Shown here: one piece after another, positions 1 through 4,107 of the stretch
How the letters are laid out: each line of letters begins with the position of its first letter
Position numbering within the stretch: the first letter of the stretch is position 1
Translations under genes and position numbers: made by a program
Assembly (NCBI GenBank): GCA_937916195.1
Contig: CALFTO010000037.1
Coordinates: 1 to 5,858, forward strand
Reading direction: 5' to 3'
DNA length: 5,858 bases
DNA from: an uncultured Clostridia bacterium
GTDB lineage: Bacteria; Bacillota; Clostridia; Oscillospirales; Acutalibacteraceae
The notes under the pieces: model-generated
Seen by the model: only the letters and a program-made list of their open reading frames with translations
Told to the model about the DNA's origin: nothing
Databases searched by the model: none

Positions 1-49
1 GAGCAGCCACCTGCTGTTTCTTTAATTCTAAAACCTTCTCGCTTGGCAA
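1..49 (-). CDS. rplJ: 50S ribosomal protein L10 (N-terminus, runs off left edge)
   Basis: The first 16 codons of a minus-strand gene are visible and read MPSEKVLELKKQQVAA, a typical L10 N-terminus. L10 forms the base of the ribosomal stalk, carries the L7/L12 dimers and represses its own operon. The start is TTG at 49-47. It is chosen because a perfect AGGAGGTG Shine-Dalgarno (complement of 57-64) lies at proper spacing and because the translation fits the family from this codon. It follows rplA in the usual order but has its own promoter, leader RNA and attenuator. The rest of the gene lies outside the window, so only the position, the leader and the N-terminal sequence support the call. Confidence 0.88.
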   Translation of the reverse strand, partial: MPSEKVLELKKQQVAA

Positions 50-56
50 ACGATTT

Positions 57-64
57 CACCTCCT
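57..64 (-). promoter_or_regulatory. Ribosome binding site of rplJ
   Basis: On the minus strand this reads AGGAGGTG, nearly a full anti-Shine-Dalgarno match. The AGGAGG core ends nine bases before the TTG start of rplJ, and it decides that unusual start codon. Confidence 0.85.
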
Positions 65-94
65 GTTATTAAATTCAAAAACGCTTGCAAGGAG

Positions 95-131
95 AAAAAA
101 TATGCCCTTTCTGCAAAGACAGAAAAGGCAT
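95..131 (-). terminator. Intrinsic terminator (attenuator) in the rplJ leader
   Basis: In the minus-strand transcript, bases 131-120 pair with 113-102. This gives a 12-bp stem (one G-U pair) with a six-base loop, followed after one A by six U residues at 100-95. It lies between the L10 leader fold and the rplJ ribosome binding site, the place expected for a transcription attenuator controlled by L10/L12 or by nutrient-dependent read-through. The hairpin and U-tract are seen directly; the regulatory role is inferred from position. Confidence 0.85.
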
Positions 132-154
132 AGGAACATTTTAAATAAATGCTG

Positions 155-212
155 ATATCCTCGGTAGGCAGTTAAAACTTTTACGCAAAATGCACCTACT
201 GTCTTTGGCAAG
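155..212 (-). ncRNA. Ribosomal protein L10 leader RNA
   Basis: The minus-strand transcript contains AAAGACAGUAGGUGC (complement of about 192-206), then after a variable part CUGCCUACCGAGG (about 170-158). These are hallmark segments of the L10 leader found upstream of rplJ-rplL in Firmicutes. GUAGG (199-195) pairs with CCUAC (168-164) to close the element. The family binds the L10(L12) complex as a kink-turn-like 23S rRNA mimic and gives feedback control. It starts almost at the predicted transcription start and precedes the attenuator. The outer boundaries are approximate. Confidence 0.88.
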
Positions 213-216
213 CTTT

Positions 217-248
217 ATTATACTAACACACCGAATACGGTTTGTCAA
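217..248 (-). promoter_or_regulatory. Sigma-A promoter for rplJ(-rplL)
   Basis: On the minus strand a perfect TTGACA -35 box (248-243) is followed after 17 bases by TAGTAT (225-220), overlapping a perfect TATAAT at 222-217 (20-base spacing). The predicted start is near 212, exactly where the L10 leader begins. No clear terminator is seen between the rplA stop and this promoter, so read-through from the upstream operon may also supply rplJ. Confidence 0.75.
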
Positions 249-259
249 GTATTATTTAA

Positions 260-967
260 TTATTCAGCAACAACAACTGCTGTGAACTTGTTGGGGTTAA
301 TCTTAACGCCGGGGCCCATTGTTGAAGCAACTGCAACAGACTTGATGTACTGACCCTTAGTTGCTGCGGGCTTAGCCTTAACGATAGCCTCCATAAGTGT
401 GTCAAGGTTTTCCTTAAGCTTTTCTGCGCCGAATGAAACCTTACCGATGGGGCAGTGAATGATGTTTGTCTTATCAAGACGGTACTCAATCTTACCTGCT
501 TTAGCTTCTGTAACAGCCTTAGCAACGTCAGGAGTAACTGTACCTGCCTTGGGGCTGGGCATAAGTCCGCGAGGACCAAGAACCTTACCAAGACGACCAA
601 CAAGACCCATCATATCAGGGCTTGCAACGCAAACGTCGAAGTCCATAAAGCCTTCCTGAATTCTTGCAACGAGGTCTTCAGCACCTACAACCTCAGCACC
701 TGCTGCTGCAGCTGCGTCTGCCTTATCACCCTTTGCGAAAACTGCTACTCTAACGTTTTTACCTGTACCGTTAGGAAGAACAACAGCGCCTCTAACCTGC
801 TGGTCAGCGTGACGTGAGTCAACACCAAGGCGAACGTGAAGTTCAACTGTCTCATCAAATTTTGCAGTAGAAGCCTTTACAGCAATGTCAAGAGCTTCTG
901 CTGTATCATAAAGTTTTGTTCTGTCGATGAGCTTTGCGCTCTCAACATATTTCTTTCCGTGTTTCAT
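260..967 (-). CDS. rplA: 50S ribosomal protein L1
   Basis: This 235-residue protein matches L1 over its full usual length of about 230. L1 binds helices 76-78 of 23S rRNA, forms the mobile L1 stalk that helps release E-site tRNA, and in several organisms represses its own mRNA. The signature GPRGLMP lies at residues 131-137 within a well-conserved block (about 115-146). Domain I is built from the N-terminal ~67 residues plus residues from ~160 on, and domain II from the middle. The ATG start is supported by GGAGGA about ten bases upstream and by the MKHGKKY beginning. It is the last gene before the rplJ promoter, 62 bases after rplK in the same operon. The gap before it can fold into an L1-site-like hairpin (see 990-1021). 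Confidence 0.97.
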   Translation of the reverse strand: MKHGKKYVESAKLIDRTKLYDTAEALDIAVKASTAKFDETVELHVRLGVDSRHADQQVRGAVVLPNGTGKNVRVAVFAKGDKADAAAAAGAEVVGAEDLVARIQEGFMDFDVCVASPDMMGLVGRLGKVLGPRGLMPSPKAGTVTPDVAKAVTEAKAGKIEYRLDKTNIIHCPIGKVSFGAEKLKENLDTLMEAIVKAKPAATKGQYIKSVAVASTMGPGVKINPNKFTAVVVAE

Positions 968-989
968 AATTCAAAATTCCTCCAAAAAA

Positions 990-1021
990 GTGGTTAATCG
1001 GATTCTGATTTTTCCTCCCAC
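990..1021 (-). promoter_or_regulatory. Candidate second L1-binding hairpin upstream of rplA
   Basis: The minus-strand transcript reads GUGG (1021-1018), GA, GGA (1015-1013), a ten-base loop, UCC (1002-1000), GAUUAA and CCAC (993-990). This is an outer 4-bp helix, an asymmetric 2x6 internal loop with GA on the 5' side, and a short inner helix. It matches the architecture of the rplK leader hairpin and of the L1 site of 23S rRNA, but the inner helix is only 3 bp. Six U residues then lead into the rplA Shine-Dalgarno (complement of 979-983), so bound L1 could hinder rplA initiation. This is inferred from structure only. Confidence 0.4.
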
Positions 1022-1029
1022 AAGGAGAA

Positions 1030-1455
1030 TCAGTCTACTACAGTAACGCCCATGCTACGTGCTGTACCAGCAATCATACTCATTGCTGTTTCAACTGTTG
1101 CAGCGTTAAGGTCGGGCATTTTCTGCTCTGCGATTTTTCTAATCTGCTCTTTTGTGATAGTAGCTACCTTTGTTCTGTTGGGAACACCTGAACCGCTATC
1201 AATTCCGCAAGCCTTCTTAATAAGAACTGCTGCGGGAGGAGTCTTTGTTACGAATGTGAATGTACGGTCTGCATAAACCGTGATAACAACAGGGATAATA
1301 AGACCCATGTCGTTCTTTGTGCGCTCATTGAATTCCTTTGTGAACGCCATAATGTTAACGCCGTGCTGACCAAGGGCTGGTCCTACGGGTGGAGCCGGTG
1401 TTGCTTTTCCGGCAGGGATTTGAAGCTTAATAAAGCCTACTACTTTCTGAGCCAT
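1030..1455 (-). CDS. rplK: 50S ribosomal protein L11
   Basis: The protein is 141 residues, the standard L11 length. L11 binds the GTPase-associated centre of 23S rRNA, contacts elongation factors and is needed for RelA activation. The N-terminal domain (about 1-70) has the conserved GKATPAPPVGPALGQHGVNI block with the prolines involved in thiopeptide binding. The C-terminal rRNA-binding domain ends with the family signature RSMGVTVVD. The ATG at 1455 (MAQKVVGF) is chosen over an in-frame TTG at 1470. GGAGGTG lies eight bases before the ATG, and the TTG would fall inside that Shine-Dalgarno. The gene lies between nusG and rplA, and its leader carries a candidate L1-binding hairpin, consistent with L1 feedback on the L11-L1 operon. 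Confidence 0.97.
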   Translation of the reverse strand: MAQKVVGFIKLQIPAGKATPAPPVGPALGQHGVNIMAFTKEFNERTKNDMGLIIPVVITVYADRTFTFVTKTPPAAVLIKKACGIDSGSGVPNRTKVATITKEQIRKIAEQKMPDLNAATVETAMSMIAGTARSMGVTVVD

Positions 1456-1473
1456 TTTTAGCACCTCCAAAAT

Positions 1474-1516
1474 TCGTGGTATGGCGGAACGGACAGCTCT
1501 TCCATTCCTCCCACGA
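1474..1516 (-). promoter_or_regulatory. Candidate L1-binding autoregulatory hairpin in the rplK leader
   Basis: The minus-strand transcript pairs UCGUGG (1516-1511) with CCACGA (1479-1474). GA on the 5' side and GCCAUA on the 3' side form an asymmetric internal loop. Inside it, GGAAUGG (1508-1502) pairs with CCGUUCC (1492-1486) around a nine-base loop. The strings GUGGGAGG and AUACCAC also occur in the L1 site (helix 76 region) of bacterial 23S rRNA as I remember it. This is the expected mimic for L1 repression of the rplK-rplA mRNA. It sits just upstream of the rplK Shine-Dalgarno. Pairing is directly visible; L1 binding is inferred. Confidence 0.65.
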
Positions 1517-1536
1517 CGCCTTAATTAAAAGACGTC
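1515..1536 (-). other. Hairpin adjoining the L1-like element
   Basis: GACGUCUU (1536-1529) can pair with AAGGCGUC (1522-1515) in the minus-strand transcript, giving eight pairs with one U-G. It shares two bases (1515-1516) with the outer helix of the L1-like hairpin, so the two may stack or compete slightly. The role is unknown. Confidence 0.35.
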
Positions 1537-1538
1537 AT

Positions 1539-1557
1539 AAAAAGCGTATTTTACGCT
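1539..1557 (-). terminator. Weak hairpin with U-run after nusG
   Basis: The minus-strand transcript has AGCGUA, a three-A loop, UACGCU and then four more U residues. The stem is only 6 bp and AT-rich. It may be a partial terminator, an RNA end or a processing site between nusG and rplK. No promoter matching the consensus was found between it and rplK, so read-through must occur if it terminates at all. Confidence 0.35.
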
Positions 1558-1574
1558 AATTACCAAATTAATAA

Positions 1575-2132
1575 TTAATCTTCGACCTTTTCAACCTGGT
1601 CGAGCTCAAGGTCAACAGGTGTTTCACGACCGAGCATTGAAATAACAACACATACTGAATTGTTATCAACGTCAAGCTCGCGTACTGTACCGATGATGCC
1701 TTCAAACGCACCATCGATAATTGTAACCATATCATTAACCTCGTAGTCGATTTTAACGACTTTCTTTTCAACGCCCATTGCATAAACCTCTGCATCTGTG
1801 AGAGGCACGGGTTTGCTCTCTGGGCCAACGAAACCTGTAACACCGCGAGTGTTGCGGATAACATACCAAGTATCGTCTGTCATTTCAAGGTCGCCTGTGT
1901 CTTCGTCTTCGAAAACTGCAACCTTAACCATTACGTAGCCGGGGAAAATTTTTCTTTCAACTTCCCTTTTCTGGTCATCCTTGATTTCAGTAACGATTTC
2001 TGTTGGAACCTTTACTTCAAGAATGAGGTCGTGCATTTTACGATTTTCAACAATCTTTTCAATGTTTGTTGCTACTTTATTCTCATAACCTGAATAGGTA
2101 TGTACGACATACCATTTGGAGATTTCTGCCAT
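1575..2132 (-). CDS. nusG: Transcription termination/antitermination factor NusG
   Basis: This 185-residue protein is NusG, which binds the RNA polymerase clamp, affects pausing and links transcription to translation or Rho. The N-terminal NGN domain shows WYVVHTYSGYENKV (7-20), the FPGYVMVK core (63-70) and VIRNTRGVTGFVG (91-103). The C-terminal KOW domain begins near residue 131 with DMVTIIDGAFEGIIGTV. A short acidic stretch (about 74-87) separates two NGN strands and is common in Firmicutes. The ATG start has AAGGAGA seven bases upstream. The gene is 18 bases downstream of secE, its usual partner, in one operon reading toward rplK. Length and motifs are normal and nothing appears broken. 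Confidence 0.97.
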   Translation of the reverse strand: MAEISKWYVVHTYSGYENKVATNIEKIVENRKMHDLILEVKVPTEIVTEIKDDQKREVERKIFPGYVMVKVAVFEDEDTGDLEMTDDTWYVIRNTRGVTGFVGPESKPVPLTDAEVYAMGVEKKVVKIDYEVNDMVTIIDGAFEGIIGTVRELDVDNNSVCVVISMLGRETPVDLELDQVEKVED

Positions 2133-2150
2133 AACTTAATCTCCTTTCGA

Positions 2151-2480
2151 TTATTTCATTAAGAACAAGCTAATCATTTCTTTTGTTGTAGCTTCGTCCT
2201 GTGAATTTGCAAGGCCTACAAGTCCGTCGATAATAGTTGAAAGACCTGTGTCAATACCCCAAATTGCGAGACCTACGATTGCTACGATAACAATAACAAC
2301 AATAGAATTGTTAAGAACTGTTTTACCAGATGGCCATGTGACTTTTTTCCACTCGCCCTTGAAGTCTTTAAAGAACTTTTTGATTGCGGGACCTACTTTT
2401 TTAAAGGGATTTTCCTTTTTCTTTGCAGGAGCCTTGTCCTTCTTAACCTCAGCAGTGGTCTTTTCTTTCTTGTCAGACAT
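2151..2480 (-). CDS. secE: Preprotein translocase subunit SecE
   Basis: SecE clamps SecY in the plasma-membrane SecYEG channel. The 109-residue protein has a Lys-rich, low-complexity N-terminus (1-30). It then has the conserved amphipathic segment with EWKKVTWPS (43-51), the family hallmark, and a single membrane helix at about 57-77 (IVVIVIVAIVGLAIW core). After the usual post-helix stretch there is an extra C-terminal tail of about 19 residues (91-109, NSQDEATTKEMISLFLMK region). That makes it longer than the ~60-75 residues usual for single-helix SecE. ATG at 2480 is preceded by GGAGG eight bases upstream. It lies 16 bases after rpmG and 18 before nusG, the canonical context. Confidence 0.95.
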   Translation of the reverse strand: MSDKKEKTTAEVKKDKAPAKKKENPFKKVGPAIKKFFKDFKGEWKKVTWPSGKTVLNNSIVVIVIVAIVGLAIWGIDTGLSTIIDGLVGLANSQDEATTKEMISLFLMK

Positions 2481-2496
2481 TTCACTAACCTCCGGA

Positions 2497-2646
2497 TTAC
2501 TTTGTTTCCCTATGAAGAGTGTGTTTCTTGCAGAATCTGCAGTACTTGTTCATCTCAAGTCTGTCGGGAGTGTTCTTCTTGTTTTTCTTTGTGTTGTAGT
2601 TGCGCTGTTTGCACTCTGTGCAAGCTAATGTGATTTTTACTCTCAT
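2497..2646 (-). CDS. rpmG: 50S ribosomal protein L33 (zinc-binding type)
   Basis: This 49-codon gene encodes L33, a small protein of the large subunit near the E site. It starts MRVKITLACTEC and ends HRETK, the full normal length. Two CxxC pairs at residues 9-12 and 36-39 form a zinc ribbon, so this is the C+ form, in contrast to the zinc-free C- paralogues that replace it under zinc starvation. ATG at 2646 has GGAGGTG nine bases upstream. The TAA stop lies 16 bases before the secE start, with the secE Shine-Dalgarno between them, so the two are co-transcribed. A strong promoter and a leader with hairpins precede it. No tRNA gene lies between rpmG and secE, although one does in some relatives. 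Confidence 0.95.
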   Translation of the reverse strand: MRVKITLACTECKQRNYNTKKNKKNTPDRLEMNKYCRFCKKHTLHRETK

Positions 2647-2668
2647 TGTTCGGCACCTCCGTTAATGT

Positions 2669-2693
2669 GTTATCTGAAAAATCAGCAGATAAC
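2669..2693 (-). other. Stem-loop in the rpmG leader, just upstream of the ribosome binding site
   Basis: GUUAUCUG (2693-2686) pairs perfectly with CAGAUAAC (2676-2669) around a nine-base loop that includes five U residues. It ends about ten bases before the rpmG Shine-Dalgarno. It could stabilise the mRNA or be a regulatory site; no U-tract follows, so it is not a terminator. A weaker GGGC...GCCC hairpin followed by AUUUUUAU lies further upstream in the leader (around 2718-2741). Confidence 0.5.
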
Positions 2694-2757
2694 TTGTGTA
2701 TAGCCTTCCTCTATAAAAATGGGCACAAAAATAAAGCCCTCTTTTTGAGGTATCGGT

Positions 2758-2786
2758 ATTGTAACATAATGTCAAATGGTTGTCAA
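2758..2786 (-). promoter_or_regulatory. Strong sigma-A promoter of the rpmG-secE-nusG(-rplK-rplA) operon
   Basis: On the minus strand, TTGACA (2786-2781) is followed by a 17-base spacer and TACAAT (2763-2758), with TG one base before the -10 box (extended -10). Transcription should start near 2751, leaving a leader of about 105 bases before rpmG. The region upstream of the -35 box is AT-rich and could act as an UP element. Confidence 0.85.
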
Positions 2787-2809
2787 TAGGGATTTGGAAA
2801 TATTTTTTG

Positions 2810-2837
2810 AATTCGAAATTCGTAATTCGTAATGCGA
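2810..2837. repeat. Four tandem heptamers (AATTCGW type)
   Basis: The plus strand reads AATTCGA, AATTCGT, AATTCGT and AATGCGA in direct tandem, followed by AATTATG. It lies between the deacetylase 3' hairpin and the rpmG promoter, outside any gene. It may be a piece of a dispersed intergenic repeat or a protein-binding array; sequence alone does not tell. Confidence 0.6.
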
Positions 2838-2843
2838 AATTAT

Positions 2844-2864
2844 GGCAGGAGCTGAGCCCCCGCC
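2844..2864 (-). terminator. Hairpin downstream of the deacetylase gene
   Basis: In the minus-strand transcript GGCGGGGG (2864-2857) pairs with CUCCUGCC (2851-2844) around a five-base loop, giving eight pairs including two G-U. It lies six bases after the deacetylase stop codon. The following AUAAUUUCG is a poor U-tract, so it may be a weak terminator or a 3'-end-stabilising structure. Confidence 0.45.
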
Positions 2865-2870
2865 TTACTA

Positions 2871-3653
2871 TTATTCTACTATCCATTTAAAATAGGCAAA
2901 TGGAGTAAAATCGATTATCATATAGCGTGGAAGAGCATATGGGTCATCGTTTGGGGTTAAGTGACGGAAATGGTTATAGTCAAAGGCGAGCTTTACACCA
3001 GCCTCATTTAAAACTTCATCAATGCCGTTAACTCGTCTGCCGTAGGGAAAGGCAAAATATGTATCGTCAATTGAGTTTGTATTAAAATCTGCGAGGAGTT
3101 CTTCGTCGGTAAGCTCTTGTATGATTTTACGGTTAATCCCCTCTTTTGATTTGCGATGAAGATTATGAGAATGGGAATAATACTCAACATTTTCGGTATT
3201 CACAATATCTTCTGTCTTTAGGAATCTTTCTTTATCGTCAGTTAAGTGCTTGCCGATTACGAAGCAAGTACCTTTGAAGTGATATTTTTCTAAAATTGGT
3301 TTTACCACATCATTGAAATTCTTATAGCCGTCGTCAAATGTGAGAACTACTGATTTTTCGGAGATTTCGAGCGCACCGTTAATATAAGAATAGACTTCGT
3401 CCATTAAATATGCAGTAAATCCGTTGTCATAAAGGTATTTTATATGCTTTTCAAACATTGAGACGGATATTGTGTAAATATCGTCTTTATAAATTGTTTC
3501 TTTTTCTTCATCACTTACCACCCCGTGATATGCAAGCACACAAAGTCCGTCGCGGGTGACATAATGAGGAATAATTATTTTAACAAGGAAAAGAGCTACA
3601 ATAGAAATACATAATATAATCGAAACGACTTTAATTAGTTTTTTTGATTTCAA
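2871..3653 (-). CDS. Membrane-anchored polysaccharide deacetylase (CE4/NodB family)
   Basis: The 260-residue protein has a basic N-terminus and one membrane helix (about 8-28), so the catalytic domain is expected outside the cell. The NodB-fold motifs are present. LAYHGV is at 40-45. TFDDGY is at 105-110, with D107 as likely base and D108 as metal ligand. SHSHNLH is at 160-166, where H161 and H166 have the five-residue spacing of PgaB/IcaB-type enzymes. AFPYGR is at 201-206 and the late YALPRY block is at 239-244. It probably removes N-acetyl groups from a cell-wall or surface polysaccharide; the substrate is not known. The start is TTG at 3653, supported by GGGAG eight bases upstream. It has its own promoter and appears monocistronic, unrelated in function to its neighbours. 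Confidence 0.88.
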   Translation of the reverse strand: MKSKKLIKVVSIILCISIVALFLVKIIIPHYVTRDGLCVLAYHGVVSDEEKETIYKDDIYTISVSMFEKHIKYLYDNGFTAYLMDEVYSYINGALEISEKSVVLTFDDGYKNFNDVVKPILEKYHFKGTCFVIGKHLTDDKERFLKTEDIVNTENVEYYSHSHNLHRKSKEGINRKIIQELTDEELLADFNTNSIDDTYFAFPYGRRVNGIDEVLNEAGVKLAFDYNHFRHLTPNDDPYALPRYMIIDFTPFAYFKWIVE

Positions 3654-3685
3654 TTAGCTCACTCCCTTATATATATTACAAATAG

Positions 3686-3714
3686 AATATAGCATTTTCG
3701 ACAAATATTGTCAA
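3686..3714 (-). promoter_or_regulatory. Sigma-A promoter of the deacetylase gene
   Basis: On the minus strand, TTGACA (3714-3709) is followed by 17 bases and TATATT (3691-3686), with TGC directly before it (extended -10). The predicted start is near 3679, about 25 bases before the TTG start codon. Confidence 0.8.
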
Positions 3715-3845
3715 TTTTCGAGGTTTACCACCTCATCCACTCGCGCCCTTTGACAAGTGAGTCTTAAATATGACTAAATATTATAGTATAATAAATTTAC
3801 CTTTTTATTTATTTTGACAAAAGTGGATTTTTTGCAGTTTTTTTA
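3715..3845. other. Intergenic stretch between the divergent promoters, no gene seen
   Basis: No coding region is supported here. A short GC-richer patch (about 3717-3762) includes the small inverted repeat GAGGT-TTACC-ACCTC (3720-3734). The rest is very AT-rich. It contains isolated promoter-like words (TTGACA at 3750 and 3814, TATAAT at 3787) that do not combine at proper spacing. The word TATAGTATAAT at 3782-3792 recurs in the carA promoter at 4062-4072. Confidence 0.5.
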
Positions 3846-3874
3846 TTGACGAGGATTGGGTTTTATGATAGAAT
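3846..3874 (+). promoter_or_regulatory. Promoter P1 of the car leader
   Basis: TTGACG (3846-3851), a 17-base spacer and TAGAAT (3869-3874), with TG one base before the -10 box. The predicted start is near 3881, only about ten bases before the leader Shine-Dalgarno. It drives the small leader ORF and, if the terminator is passed, carAB. Confidence 0.78.
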
Positions 3875-3903
3875 TTTGAAAGTAAATTTAAGGAGTGGCA
3901 GTA

Positions 3904-3993
3904 ATGTTCAAAATTCGACAGACAAAAGCGAATATGTGTTCGGGTTCTGTTGGTATTACTGTTTCTTCTTCTCATTTATTATTTGTTTTTTAA
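3904..3993 (+). CDS. 29-residue leader peptide (candidate attenuation peptide) upstream of carA
   Basis: This short ORF begins MFKIRQTKANMCSGSVG and ends in a Ser/Leu/Phe-rich tail (SSSHLLFVF). ATG at 3904 has AGGAG eight bases upstream, and promoter P1 sits just before it, so translation is likely. Codons 20-29 plus the stop are very U-rich: 22 of 31 bases at 3961-3991 are T. The TAA stop overlaps the first base of the terminator stem. A ribosome reaching the stop would cover the 5' arm of the hairpin. This is the arrangement of pyrBI leader peptides, where low UTP stalls polymerase in U-rich RNA and lets the ribosome block termination. The peptide matches nothing I recognise. It could instead be an independent microprotein. 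There is no run of Arg codons pointing to arginine attenuation. Confidence 0.6.
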   Translation: MFKIRQTKANMCSGSVGITVSSSHLLFVF

Positions 3994-4021
3994 GCGACGG
4001 ATTTTCCGCCGCTATTTTTTT
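3993..4021 (+). terminator. Intrinsic terminator/attenuator between leader ORF and carA
   Basis: AGCGACGG (3993-4000) pairs with CCGCCGCT (4006-4013) with one A-C mismatch and a five-base loop. After one A it is followed by seven T residues (4015-4021), and a second T-run lies at 4025-4031. The stem begins on the last base of the leader stop codon. This is a good Rho-independent terminator, and its overlap with the reading frame suits translation-coupled attenuation. Confidence 0.85.
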
Positions 4022-4043
4022 GCATTTTTTTACATTGTTCTTA

Positions 4044-4072
4044 TTGAACTGTATAAAATAATATAGTATAAT
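4044..4072 (+). promoter_or_regulatory. Promoter P2 of carAB
   Basis: TTGAAC (4044-4049), a 17-base spacer and a perfect TATAAT (4067-4072), with predicted start near 4079. It lies downstream of the attenuator, so its transcripts escape that control. Tandem promoters before carAB are also known in Escherichia coli, where one responds to pyrimidines and one to arginine. Here only the arrangement is seen. Confidence 0.75.
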
Positions 4073-4107
4073 ATTTGATTAAGATAAACGAAAGGCTGGT
4101 GTGAATT

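Noticed and set aside
256..603. 115-codon minus-strand ORF, and the 120- and 66-codon plus-strand ORFs within 455-817
   Set aside because: They are shadows of rplA in other frames: low-complexity Leu/Gln or Cys/Ser-rich composition and no ribosome sites.
1456..1470. N-terminal extension of rplK from TTG at 1470
   Set aside because: That codon lies inside the Shine-Dalgarno sequence for the ATG at 1455, and L11 normally begins MAxK at 141 residues.
2481..2496. tRNA gene between rpmG and secE, found in some relatives
   Set aside because: The gap is only 16 bases and holds just the secE ribosome site.
2662..2886. 74-codon minus-strand ORF between the deacetylase and rpmG
   Set aside because: It spans the deacetylase 3' end, the repeat, the rpmG promoter and the leader, with no family resemblance.
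3750..3792. Extra promoter from TTGACA at 3750 and TATAAT at 3787
   Set aside because: The boxes are 31 bases apart, and no acceptable partner box occurs at 16-18 bases for either.
3846..4061. 71-codon plus-strand ORF across the car leader
   Set aside because: It begins inside the P1 -35 box, has no ribosome site, runs through the terminator and its U-tracts, and overlaps the better supported 29-codon ORF in another frame.
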